From positions 1,054,001 through 1,118,000 of the forward strand of contig CM074767.1 in the NCBI GenBank assembly GCA_037355855.1: a DNA stretch of 64,000 nt, given 5' to 3'. Position numbers and translations under genes: made by a program. Source of the stretch: Pseudo-nitzschia pungens (taxonomy: Eukaryota; Bacillariophyta; Bacillariophyceae; Bacillariales; Bacillariaceae). Every line of letters begins with the position of its first letter. Positions within the stretch are counted from its first letter, which is position 1. This document shows positions 55,490 to 64,000 of the stretch, piece by piece. The notes beneath the pieces are model-generated. The model saw only the letters and a program-made list of their open reading frames with translations. It was not told the DNA's origin and ran no database searches.

Positions 55490-56761
55490 TTAATTTCTTT
55501 TTTCGATGGATTTCCAACTTTGTTTGTTATCTTTATCACTACTACGGCGTTGTTCTTCTTCAATCGATTCGGAAGAAACTGGACACTCACTATTGACAAG
55601 ATTGAATGGATCGTAAACGATACCATAATTCATCAATCGTTCAGCTCTTTCTTTCTCCTCTAAAGCAATTGCTTTGGAATTCCACCCAATACCCCACTCT
55701 TTATAAGCAAATTTAATAGCGCAAGAATGGTGAGTTGCATGTGATTGTACTTCCCAACCTCTCACCTTATGATATAGACCAATAAACCATTGTTTCTTCT
55801 GTCGAAACGACATTCCCTCTAACTCTCCAAGCTCCGATGCGATTGCGCTTCGAGCCATTGCAACTGTAGTAGCAATGTAACTCTTCTGAAGGCAAGTCCC
55901 TAATCCACATCCTAAACAATGTTTCTCCGCGAAATGGCCCAGGGATGGATGTTCTTTATATAAATCGATAGGCTCCTGTTTCGATAATGCCTTCGCTTCT
56001 TTGTAAAAGTAACGGGCGGCTCCTTCGAGTATTAGATCTTCTGGTGGATCATAGAACAACGCGCTTCGGCTTTTTTTTTTGGGAGGAGTTTGTTCTTTTT
56101 TTCTTTCGATTGTCGTTTCTTCCTTTCTTTTCTTGGATTGCCTTTTGTTCTTACTTCCAGATTTGTTAATCGCTGGTGGCTTTCTATCCTCTGAATCGTC
56201 CTCGGTTTTGATATTGTCCGGTTGTTCTTGTTTATTTTTGGTATCAAAAAGTGCCCTTGCCTTTGCTTTGGCTTCTTTCATTAACTTTGATCTTTGATGC
56301 AACAATTCCGCACCTTTCATCAAAACTGTATTGATATTGGGAAGCTCCGGTGATGGTGTTAAAGGTGGAGTAGGGGGTTGTGGTGGTGGTGGAACAGAAA
56401 TATCCCTCACGACTTCGACTTTCCAACCATAACCTGGATCTAGAAACTTGACAGCTTGCTCTACTTTACGAGCCTTCGAAGCAGGATACCATTTCAATTT
56501 CATATTCCTTTTCTTGTGGATTCTCTTTTTGATTCTATTCTTGGTTCTCTCCCTATCGAATAATTTTCTAGCTTTAAAAACGGTCCGAGAAGCAAGTCCT
56601 CTAGCCTTGTAATCAGTTGCAGCTTTGTTGTTCCGTTTCCACGAATCGGGACAAGGGGGAGTGTCGAAAGGTGGCGCCGATAAAGGAGATACATCCTCTT
56701 CCCTTTTTTTAAGATCGGGGTAAAGATCATCGACTTTAAATTCCGGTGTTTGAATTGGCAT
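55490..56761 (-). CDS. Transposon-borne second protein, function unknown
   Basis: Not recognised. It lies wholly inside the transposon and converges on the transposase with only 50 nt between the stops. The 423 residues start at a good ATG (56761). The first half is basic and Pro-rich: NRIKKRIHKKRNMKLKWYP, then PPPPQPPTPPLTPSPELP. A Lys-rich middle with nuclear-localisation-like runs (KNKRQSKKRKEE, TPPKKKSR) follows. The C-terminal 150 residues look globular and contain YKEHPSLGHFAEKHCLGCGL, with cysteines spaced HCLGCGLGTC, and SHATHHSCAIKFAYKEWGIG. The Cys/His content suggests a small metal-binding fold. By analogy with other two-gene elements it may be an accessory protein for transposition, but nothing in the sequence proves that. 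Confidence 0.75.
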   Translation of the reverse strand: MPIQTPEFKVDDLYPDLKKREEDVSPLSAPPFDTPPCPDSWKRNNKAATDYKARGLASRTVFKARKLFDRERTKNRIKKRIHKKRNMKLKWYPASKARKVEQAVKFLDPGYGWKVEVVRDISVPPPPQPPTPPLTPSPELPNINTVLMKGAELLHQRSKLMKEAKAKARALFDTKNKQEQPDNIKTEDDSEDRKPPAINKSGSKNKRQSKKRKEETTIERKKEQTPPKKKSRSALFYDPPEDLILEGAARYFYKEAKALSKQEPIDLYKEHPSLGHFAEKHCLGCGLGTCLQKSYIATTVAMARSAIASELGELEGMSFRQKKQWFIGLYHKVRGWEVQSHATHHSCAIKFAYKEWGIGWNSKAIALEEKERAERLMNYGIVYDPFNLVNSECPVSSESIEEEQRRSSDKDNKQSWKSIEKRN

Positions 56762-57424
56762 GGTTGTTTTTCTTTTCTTTTATTTTTTTTGGAAAGGGAA
56801 GGATAAGGACAAATGGCATATTTGGATAACAACACCTCTCCAATACAAAATAGATTCGACGTCGGAACATTTCTTTACTCTTGACACGAAAATTCGACAC
56901 AGAAGGATATGAACAGATTGTTATTCCAAATTTTATTGGTCTATTGTTGATTGAATGATTGTTCGATACTCACCATAAGAAAGGATAGGTGATTCTTTGA
57001 CACCATCGGATCTAACCATCATGAACACACCGTCGTCGATTTGTCCGGAACGAGAACACATACCAATTCGAGAAAGATGAGAAGACAGTGTGTCGATGAT
57101 GGTTCTTTCCCACAGAAAAAAAGAAAAACCTGGCTAAAATTGGCCAAAATAAAACTTCAATCGAATTAGTCATTACTAGTAAATGCGTGTGGTTCTAAAG
57201 TGGTTCTAAAAATGCGCATATGCGCATGTGCCAAAATTAGGTGTCTCAACTTCAATGAGTATTTGCAACAACAAGACCAGCTCTGAAGTCTATAGAACCA
57301 TATACCTATGGAAAGAGGAGAGTGAGAGCTTTCTAACAAGCCATTACTTGTTGTTATTGGAGCTATACTTTAGAAGTTATGATTACTCAAAAAAAAAAAT
57401 GCGCATATCTGCAGTTTTAGAACC

Positions 57425-57441
57425 CCGCCGCAGCTAAACGA
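57425..57441 (-). repeat. Right terminal inverted repeat of the transposon
   Basis: CCGCCGCAGCTAAACGA, followed by TA, the exact inverse complement of the left end. Confidence 0.88.
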
Positions 57442-57800
57442 TATCATTGCACCATACGACAAATTGGAAGTAGAAGAAGACGACCCTTGTATTTCGGCAA
57501 CAAAATGGATCAGAATGAATCGAATCATCATCATCTGGTGGCATGATGTTCGTCCTCGATTGAATCCAAGGGATTGCAAAATTATAAGTATTAACTTCTG
57601 TATCACTATCATCAGTTTTTCATTTCTTTGTTCTTCTTTGTGCCATTTCCTGGGAAATAACAATACGAAGTATTATTCAATTATTCCCCTCGATGAATTC
57701 TGTTTCAGAACTCATCCTCCCTCCCTCTCTCTGACAGTATCATCTAGAAGATCCAGCTTTCTCCTTCGGTCTCGGTCCTTTCGGATCAACAGAGGTGCGA
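57442..57800. other. Spacer between transposon and next gene
   Basis: Upstream region of the glycosyltransferase-like gene. The overlapping frame from 57464 has no motif. Nothing specific was seen. Confidence 0.45.
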
Positions 57801-59925
57801 ATGGCGATCGCCGTGGACGCGAGGCGTGTCACGGCTTCTGGAGGTCCCGGAATCACCAGGGTTGCGAATCGGTCGGAAGTTCGGAACGCCGGCTCAAAAT
57901 GGATTGTGGCGTGGATTTTGTGCTGCGGAATCTTTCTGTTGAGCACGGGGCTTCGGGCGTGCAACACAAAGGTCTACCTCCGATCGATCGGTGTGGCGAC
58001 AAACGAGCAGTACCAGGATCAACAACGGGACCGACCGGAAGGGTCGCAATCGATCGAACCCGTACTCTCCAATCACACAAAATCCAACACGCCACCAGAG
58101 TCGAAAGGAGATGAAGTGTCCGAGGCCAACGGAAAAAACAACAAACTTGATCTTGAACGGGACAACGACGATGCAAAGGAACACCTCGATCGAGACTTTT
58201 TCTTCTCCAATTTCAATCTCGCCTGGAACGAGATGGAAGACCATCCAACCGCAGACTTTATCGGTCAGGACGCCTTTTCGGCCTCCTGGTGGCAGAGCAC
58301 GGAGCAGTTTCTTCGCTACGAACAGGTCGAGGATCGATCCCCGTCCGCGGAAGGTGCCTCCTTTGAGGTCATGGACATCAACGAGGACTACATGCGCATC
58401 ACCAGGGACTGGGTCGATCTCAATGTCGAGCACATGTCCAAGTGGTGGAAGGGCCTACTCGAGGACCAATACAATCTGTCCAAGTGGTGGAAGGGCCTGC
58501 TCGAGGAGCAATACAATCCGGATCCGAAACCGACTCTGGAACGGATCCTGCAAATCTTTCGAGAATATGTTTATTCGGAGGACCGTCGGCTCTTGTGGAG
58601 CCGTCTCGGCAGCACTCGAGACGACGATGGCCACGAGCCCCTGTGGCTCGAAATTGCCCAATCCACGATTGCCGTGATTGCCTACATGCCCTACGGTGAT
58701 TACGGAGGCAAAGACATCACCTTGTGGTCCCTAGCAGCGACCATGATGTCCCTGGTTCAGCTGGGAGTGGGTCGCATAGTGGTTTCGTACGATGACGAGT
58801 TGCAGGGGCCGACCGAAAACCGCCGGATCGTGCAAGGGGCTTGGCGCGAAGTGGTCCAGGCCTCCCAGAACTGGACAACGACGAACACTTCGTCTCTGCA
58901 ACTGCAACCGAAACCGAACCCGACCACCTTTGGATTTTGCGGCTGCGGTGTTTCCACCGACGCCTGGGGCGAGAACGAGCGGAACATTCCCAAGGCCGCG
59001 TTGCGACGCCTGCGATACCTGATGCTCAACCGCACCCGATCATTGGCAACGAGCCGCGATCGGGTCGAAGCCATTCGAAGATGCTGGGCGGGACCAAGAT
59101 CGAAACAATCCAACTCACGAGGTGGTAGCAACAACGGCAATGATCCCATGAGCGGGTGGAAATACGTATTTCTAGGGGAACCGGACCTGATCCTCAACAC
59201 GAGACTGTCCGCTCTGGACAAACTGGGTACCGCCTTGTTACACGGCGGGGTGCTGGCACCGCACAGGTTGCAACCGATACCCCATGCTTCGGACTTCGGC
59301 GTGAATGGCCTGGACGTTGGTACCCTCCCTCTTCTGGTCCCCGATTTGCCTCCTCATTTTGACACAATTTCCGAGATCGATTCGTACGAGGACAATGGTA
59401 ACAACGACAGCACCGCGTGCTGTGATGCCGGGAACCTAAAACCGTATCGTCAATTTGGAGAGTGCAGCGGTCTCTGGTGGAATTGTCCCCTTCACGATCT
59501 GGTTGCGTACGGCAAGAAACACGGATCCCAGGCAATGCAAGCCATCAATCAGACCTTTGTTTTGGACTTGCACAAAAGGCTTTCGGTCTATCCCCTGGCG
59601 CGGCTCAAGCGCGGCACGGGGGTGGTATTTGCCGCCTCAGAATCAGGACGAAGATGTTTTCCTGCTGCCTTTGGAAGCTGTTCCTCCTAGCGGGCACCGA
59701 ACCGCACTGTGCCCACCTGGAGAGTACGAGTACTCGGGCGCAGAGGGGAACATCGCCATCGTATCGAAGGACAAGAGAACGATGCCTCTATTCAACTCTT
59801 TTTCCGTGGATTTTGCCTACAGACTTGGTGGTGCAAAGGATTGGTGGCTGCTATCGCCAATTCCTCCAGGAAATGTCAACTTGACTCTTTTGTTCTCCTC
59901 TGGAACGGGGTATTTACCTCCGTGA
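57801..59925 (+). CDS. Putative type II membrane glycosyltransferase-like protein, one-base break at 59618-59622
   Basis: Function is not firmly recognised. The ATG at 57801 (the open frame starts six bases earlier with GTG) leads to a membrane helix WIVAWILCCGIFLLSTGL at about residues 33-52. The lumenal part has segments seen in glycosyltransferase-like diatom proteins: VIAYMPYGDYGGKDITLWSL, GVGRIVVSYDDEL, KYVFLGEPDLILNTRLSALD, LHGGVLAPHRLQPIPHASDF and CSGLWWNCPLHD. A 42-nt tandem duplication (58437-58478 and 58479-58520) repeats SKWWKGLLE(D/E)QYN. The frame stops at 59690 after a Ser/Arg-rich tail. If one G of the G5 run at 59618-59622 is extra, it continues as WYLPPQNQDEDVFLLPLE to a stop at 59925, with better composition, so the longer reading is preferred. 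It neighbours other Golgi-type enzymes. Confidence 0.68.
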
Positions 59926-61876
59926 AATTCCACCTCGAACGCGAGAGGATCGAGCATTGCCACCAATAGATAGATATTCCGTACAAAATCATGATCTACA
60001 CGATGAAACCGAATCGAAGCAACATACCTGCATCATGGGCCAAGAGAAAGCAAATGCGAGAGAGCGTTGCGGGTGGCAAATTCCTGTCAATAGTCTGTCG
60101 GAAGCAAAGTCTTCCGATAGTCTTCCTTCCCATACAATGAGTGCTTTGCTTCACCACTTTGTAGCATGCTTGTTGTGCTATGGCATGCCATAGTGAGCTC
60201 GTAAATGTTTGAGTCGGCTTTCAGTATTGTGAGTTGTGAGCAACTGAGGGGCAGGTTCGTCCTTCATGTGTATCACTTCGAGGAAAATTCTACATTTCTC
60301 CTTCATGTGTACCGGTATCACTTCGAGGAAAATTCTATATTTCTCCTTCATGTGTATCACTTCGAGGAAAATTCTACATTTTTTCTTTCATGTGTATTGC
60401 TTCAAGGAATATTCTATCTTTCTCCTTCATGTATGTTTAACTTGGAGAAAAAATCTACCAATACGTTTGTCCATCATGTGTATCAATTCGAGGAAAATAC
60501 GGTTTTTGAAGCGTACTTTTTTCAAATAATTATGGACATACAACTACTACGTACTCACGGCAGCGAATGTAACTAGCAATTTGATTACAGTCACATGTCA
60601 CAACAGAACATTTTTTTTTTCAATATCAATACAATAGGTTTCTGTTTACAAGGTCACGAGGAACTCAGAAGAATTCGTTTTGTGATGGCCTCATCCATTG
60701 TACCTTGGGACAAAAATTGGGAGAGCTTTTGAAATCTGTTGCAGTCTTCTCTTAACTTCATGGTGTCACCTTGCAATCGGAGAGGTGGGGGTAAGAGTTC
60801 TATTTTGCCCATATTGTCATTGCTATGTACTACTACAGTACTGGTGGTGCGGGGTGGTGATGTTTGTTATTGGTTGGTTTTCTCCTCTGATGTAAATTGC
60901 ACAGACGGAAATTTGGTTCACAAATTTGTCAAAGAAACAAGTGAATGCAATCTTGCAGCTTGTTGCCACGAAGCAAAAAAAAACTTAAGCTCAAGCATTT
61001 CTGACATGCTAGGCTCGAGACCAAATAGGATGAAAAATTCACTGATAGCGTTCTACTTACTGTATGGCAATAATTAGTAAACAATAATACATTCATGATG
61101 CAAAATAGTGACCATGATTTTCCTATCATCATCACTGGTAGAGTACTACTACTAGTACCAGAAATTGATTAGGTGATCATAACTACAATACCATGATGAA
61201 GGTACTTTTATCAAAATGTTACAGTGGATCAAAGAATTTTTGACAATAAGTTGGAGCTTTCCAAAAAAGAAGTTGGTTTTACTTGGGGCTAGCAAACCCT
61301 CTCAAGGTGCAGCAATTATATGATAATTTCAGTCGTTTTCAAATGAGCACATGTGATCTGCATGGCCCATTCCATAGCAACAACAAGCTAGACCGTATTC
61401 TTTTCGTGTTCTATTCATATAATTTCTTTGAAAAGTCAATTAGCTTCTGCTGATGCTATTTGATATTCGAAATCCATCGTGAACTGTTTTATTTTTTTCA
61501 TTCTCCAATGGCAGAAAGGAGCACGATGCGTAAGGGAATAGAATTGAGAAGGATACTGAAGACGGACACGTTCAGTGAACCGGCGCTATTGTTGAAAGAC
61601 TTGCCCAGCTTTTGCCGAACACAGCTTTGTTGGCGATTGCCTATGTCCTGAAGATTACGAAAGCGAGACGAGAGGCCGGTGCAGAGCAACCTTATTCGAA
61701 ACGTGGTATTGTCGTCTTTCATCATCATCTCGATAATTTTTAAAAAGCGACGAAATCTTCACGGACAGCTGAATCTTCGCCCTTGTTATTCGTGAATAGT
61801 CGGGGAGGTAAGGTAATATCCCCAAATGCCACGACGTTGAATCCAGGAACCTCGGAGGAAAGGTACTCTCTCAACT
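59926..61876. other. Gene-free spacer between convergent genes
   Basis: About 1.95 kb. It contains the tandem array listed separately (60262-60515) and otherwise AT-rich DNA without a supported frame. Short frames at 60698-61077 lack motifs. Confidence 0.5.
60262..60515 (+). repeat. Six-copy minisatellite, unit about 39-45 nt
   Basis: Units follow the pattern CTTCATGTGTATCACTTCGA then GGAAAATTCTACATTTCTC. The first three are nearly identical (the second has a 6-nt CCGGTA-containing insertion) and the last three are increasingly diverged. No stop interrupts one plus-strand frame (60205-60576), but the protein is low complexity and no expression signal is seen. Confidence 0.85.
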
Positions 61877-64000
61877 TCACGATGGCCTCTGCCGTTCAGT
61901 ACTGCCACCATACTTGTCTTCTTTTCGTTTTTCTGACAATAATACCAACAAAATGACGGCATCCAGGGCAGCGTACTCGAGCTGAGAGGGGCGCAATGGA
62001 CGCTGTGTCCAATCACTGCACTGGTCGTCTTTCCTGAGTGGCTTGCGAAAATATCTCTCTGCACATCTTTTCAAGCCAGGAACTCTGCCGTTGCGAGTTT
62101 CGCTCGGTGATGCCAGCAAGCGTTGGATATCGAGGCACCGGGATTCCACCATTGCCAAGGACGGTACGATGTTGTTGCTACCATCGCCGCTGTTAGCATC
62201 AATACCAGCATATTTGCGCAATTGGCGAAGATCCCCTCCAAAGGCAAAACCTACCACTAACATGTCACAAGACGCGGAACCAAAAAGCCATGACACAAAA
62301 CTTTTGGCAACGTCTTGGAAGCAGTCTTGATTGGAAAGAAGATCAATAACAAAAGACCTTAGTATCGATTGAGTAGTGGTCCCATCTTCGTCATCGTTCC
62401 CATTATTCTGGAAAGTGCTGGGCGGATTTTCGTCGATATAAGCGATCTGCAGAGTCGCAACGGACATGGTTCTCAATATGCTCACTTTTTTCTTGTTGGC
62501 GTTGGCACCTTCCCCTTTCGCCGAAGGGAAGTTGGTGGTAAAATACCATTCCGAATCAATTGCAATCATGCTCGGAAGGCGATATGGTGGAGGTCTTTGT
62601 GATAAATTATACCTTAGTCTTGATAGCTCTTCAGCAGTATCGATAAATATGGGTGGAACGACTTGGACCGAGTTTGCAGAAGCATCCTTAGTAGCTTCAC
62701 CGATGTCGTTCTTGGCCTCATGGCCATCGTCATCTTTTCCCTTACACAATGGAGCTGGCAGTGCTGATTTTACAGGTAACGCCAAAAACGAAGATTTACT
62801 GTCTGATTCAAAGATAAAAGTAGGAATGGCCAAAGGAAGGGCATCGTACGCAGCTCGCACAAGAGGATTTTCCTCCAGAGTCATGGGAGCTTCGAAAACT
62901 CCATTTCGGTCGTTCGTTTTCTTCCTTGTCTTGTTCCCTCTTTCCTTTTTCCTTGGATTGTTTCGGTTGCGAGGATCGGCGAGGGTGATGTTCATATGCA
63001 ACTCCTCAATCTCATGCCACAATTTCTGTAGTTGATCCCTTTCATTTTCCAATATGCCACTCGCCGGAGTTGTCAATATCGTATCATATTCTTCGTGATC
63101 ATTCTGTTCACCGTCGTTTAGTTCATCGGTTGACAACAGCAACAACGATTTAAGAAGTTGAATGTTACCCTTCACAGACTTTCTCAAAAATGTCGGCAAC
63201 CAGTGTTGATACTGTCGATGTTGTTGTTCTCCATTGCTGCTCTCGGCCGACTCGATCTCTTGTTCCTTCTTTTGCTTTTGTTGCAGTCGCAGGATCGTCA
63301 ACAAATCCGGGAGGATACAATCAAGCGTGATACTTGACGGGGAGGAGATACAAGCAGGATTGGTATTACTGGTCGATATTGGTTTTCCAGATTTCACAGT
63401 GCATGTGGTGGAAGCAGCCGAGGCTCTCCCTAAAACATATTTAACCCGTCCACATGCAATGTTGAGTTTGGAAATTTCCTCTTTCGATAGCAAATCCACG
63501 TAGTCTTCGTAGCTCTTTTTGTTCTTGCCATTTGATTTGCATGAACCTTTTGCTATGTTGTTGCTGTTTCCCGGAAGGACCTCAGCTGGAACTTCGAAAG
63601 TCATCCCGTTCAATTCGACTGCCATCTTTGTGGTATTTTCATTTGATAGCTTCCGAAGCGCTTCGAGCTGTTTGGCATTAGCAACGTAGTTCTGTGACAA
63701 ATTCATATGCAGGACCCGATTGCTTGAGGTCTTTGCAGCTGCCTCAAGAATACCTTGAAGATCCAATTCTCCCAGCTGGCGGTTGAGGTACAGCAACTCA
63801 ATGGGGTGATGATTCTTTTCCAAACAAGAGGCAAGGGCCTTTGACCCTCGAAGCCCGCATTCGTTGTAGGAAAATCCCAATTCTCGGAGATTGCTCTTGC
63901 ACGCAGTCCCTACATCTGGCACCAAAACCTCGGCAAAGAATTCTTCCAAACGCCTGTCATTGAGGCCCGAGCACTTGGGCATCCACAGGCGTTTTAGATT
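61877..64000 (-). CDS. Leucine-rich-repeat protein with 3'-5' exonuclease (RNase D/EXD-like) domain, 5' end beyond window
   Basis: Reaction (family knowledge): DnaQ-like 3'-5' exonucleases remove nucleotides from RNA or DNA ends using two metal ions. The frame is open to the right edge, reading NLKRLWMPKCSGLNDRRLEE, so the N-terminus is missing. The first part shows leucine-rich repeats (NLRELGFSYNECGLRGSKAL, VLHMNLSQNYV). A long polar linker follows. The exonuclease has motif I SMIAIDSEWYF (Asp and Glu), motif II MLVVGFAFGGDLRQLRKYAG (Asp), and motif III PSQLEYAALDAVILLVL (Tyr and Asp); GLKRCAERYFRKPLRKDDQ before motif III is typical of the RNase D/Mut-7-like group. All catalytic acids are present. 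The pairing with leucine-rich repeats suggests targeting through protein contacts. Localisation cannot be judged without the start. Confidence 0.85.
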   Translation of the reverse strand, partial: NLKRLWMPKCSGLNDRRLEEFFAEVLVPDVGTACKSNLRELGFSYNECGLRGSKALASCLEKNHHPIELLYLNRQLGELDLQGILEAAAKTSSNRVLHMNLSQNYVANAKQLEALRKLSNENTTKMAVELNGMTFEVPAEVLPGNSNNIAKGSCKSNGKNKKSYEDYVDLLSKEEISKLNIACGRVKYVLGRASAASTTCTVKSGKPISTSNTNPACISSPSSITLDCILPDLLTILRLQQKQKKEQEIESAESSNGEQQHRQYQHWLPTFLRKSVKGNIQLLKSLLLLSTDELNDGEQNDHEEYDTILTTPASGILENERDQLQKLWHEIEELHMNITLADPRNRNNPRKKERGNKTRKKTNDRNGVFEAPMTLEENPLVRAAYDALPLAIPTFIFESDSKSSFLALPVKSALPAPLCKGKDDDGHEAKNDIGEATKDASANSVQVVPPIFIDTAEELSRLRYNLSQRPPPYRLPSMIAIDSEWYFTTNFPSAKGEGANANKKKVSILRTMSVATLQIAYIDENPPSTFQNNGNDDEDGTTTQSILRSFVIDLLSNQDCFQDVAKSFVSWLFGSASCDMLVVGFAFGGDLRQLRKYAGIDANSGDGSNNIVPSLAMVESRCLDIQRLLASPSETRNGRVPGLKRCAERYFRKPLRKDDQCSDWTQRPLRPSQLEYAALDAVILLVLLSEKRKEDKYGGSTERQRPS

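Larger units (their letters stand above)
51823..57441. mobile_element. Complete DNA transposon with piggyBac-family transposase and a second convergent gene
   Basis: Both ends carry a perfect 17-bp inverted repeat, TCGTTTAGCTGCGGCGG at 51823-51839 and its complement at 57425-57441. TA lies directly outside each end (51821-51822, 57442-57443). Inside are the transposase reading frames (52240-55439, +) and one converging gene (55490-56761, -), leaving 417 nt and 680 nt of non-coding subterminal DNA. The right subterminal region has palindromic GCGCATATGCGC and a repeated GGTTCTAAA motif, likely transposase binding sites (inference). Classical piggyBac elements duplicate TTAA; the TA flank here is unusual for that family. 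The interior is AT-richer than the neighbouring GC-rich genes, which fits later arrival. Length 5619 bp. Confidence 0.88.

Noticed and set aside
1..64000. CRISPR arrays, prokaryotic operons or prophage
   Set aside because: The window is eukaryotic in gene structure (introns, secretory and plastid presequences); tandem arrays are microsatellites without spacers of CRISPR type.

Overview
This window looks like nuclear DNA of a pennate diatom or a close stramenopile relative. The main pointers are a CRAL-TRIO protein carrying a DUF6824-type domain (a pairing I know from diatoms), a protochlorophyllide-reductase-like enzyme with a secretory-style plastid presequence ending in Gly-Phe, a secreted Pro/Thr-repeat protein with cysteine modules, few short introns, and long gene-free spacers between genes on both strands. 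The genus is not resolved. Start codons were placed at ATG wherever an open frame began with another codon.

Layout. 1-1744 (-): truncated F-box gene. 3229-4046 (+): two-exon MGNCC protein. 4274-5926 (-): S28 serine carboxypeptidase. 6792-8319 (-): SABATH-type methyltransferase. 9121-10830 (-): unknown membrane protein. 12485-14179 (+): SLC35F-like transporter. 15239-17029 (-): MFS transporter. 18095-19538 (+): two-exon DUF2306-like membrane protein. 20037-23051 (-): secreted cysteine-module/PT-repeat protein. 25184-30641 (+): giant protein with 23 ubiquitin-like repeats. 30915-32297 (-): POR-like reductase. 34331-36973 (-): CRAL-TRIO/DUF6824 protein. 39206-41551 (+): SGNH-type type II membrane protein. 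43529-45184 (+): sulfotransferase. 47283-48368 (+): extended SDR. 49231-51285 (-): exostosin-like glycosyltransferase. 51823-57441: a complete DNA transposon. 57801-59925 (+): glycosyltransferase-like unknown. 61877-64000 (-): leucine-rich-repeat/3'-5' exonuclease protein, cut by the window edge.

Mobile DNA. The 5.6-kb transposon has 17-bp perfect terminal inverted repeats flanked by TA. It encodes a piggyBac-family transposase split by a -1 shift at an A10 run, and a second convergent gene of unknown function. Two small non-coding elements with inverted ends (46486-46717 and about 32924-33245) and one foldback (about 33743-33826) sit in spacers.

Genes acting together. Four genes between 39 and 60 kb (SGNH-like, sulfotransferase, exostosin-like, glycosyltransferase-like) are predicted type II membrane proteins and may act in Golgi glycan synthesis or modification; this is inference from domain content only. 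No operon-like arrangement is seen.

Caution. At least six places show one-base reading-frame breaks inside otherwise well-preserved coding sequence (about 1612, about 240-300, about 6880-6930, 27998, 54582-54591, 59618-59622). Five look like an extra base and one like a missing base. Uncorrected long-read consensus error is the simplest general explanation, so none of the affected genes should be called a pseudogene without read or transcript support.
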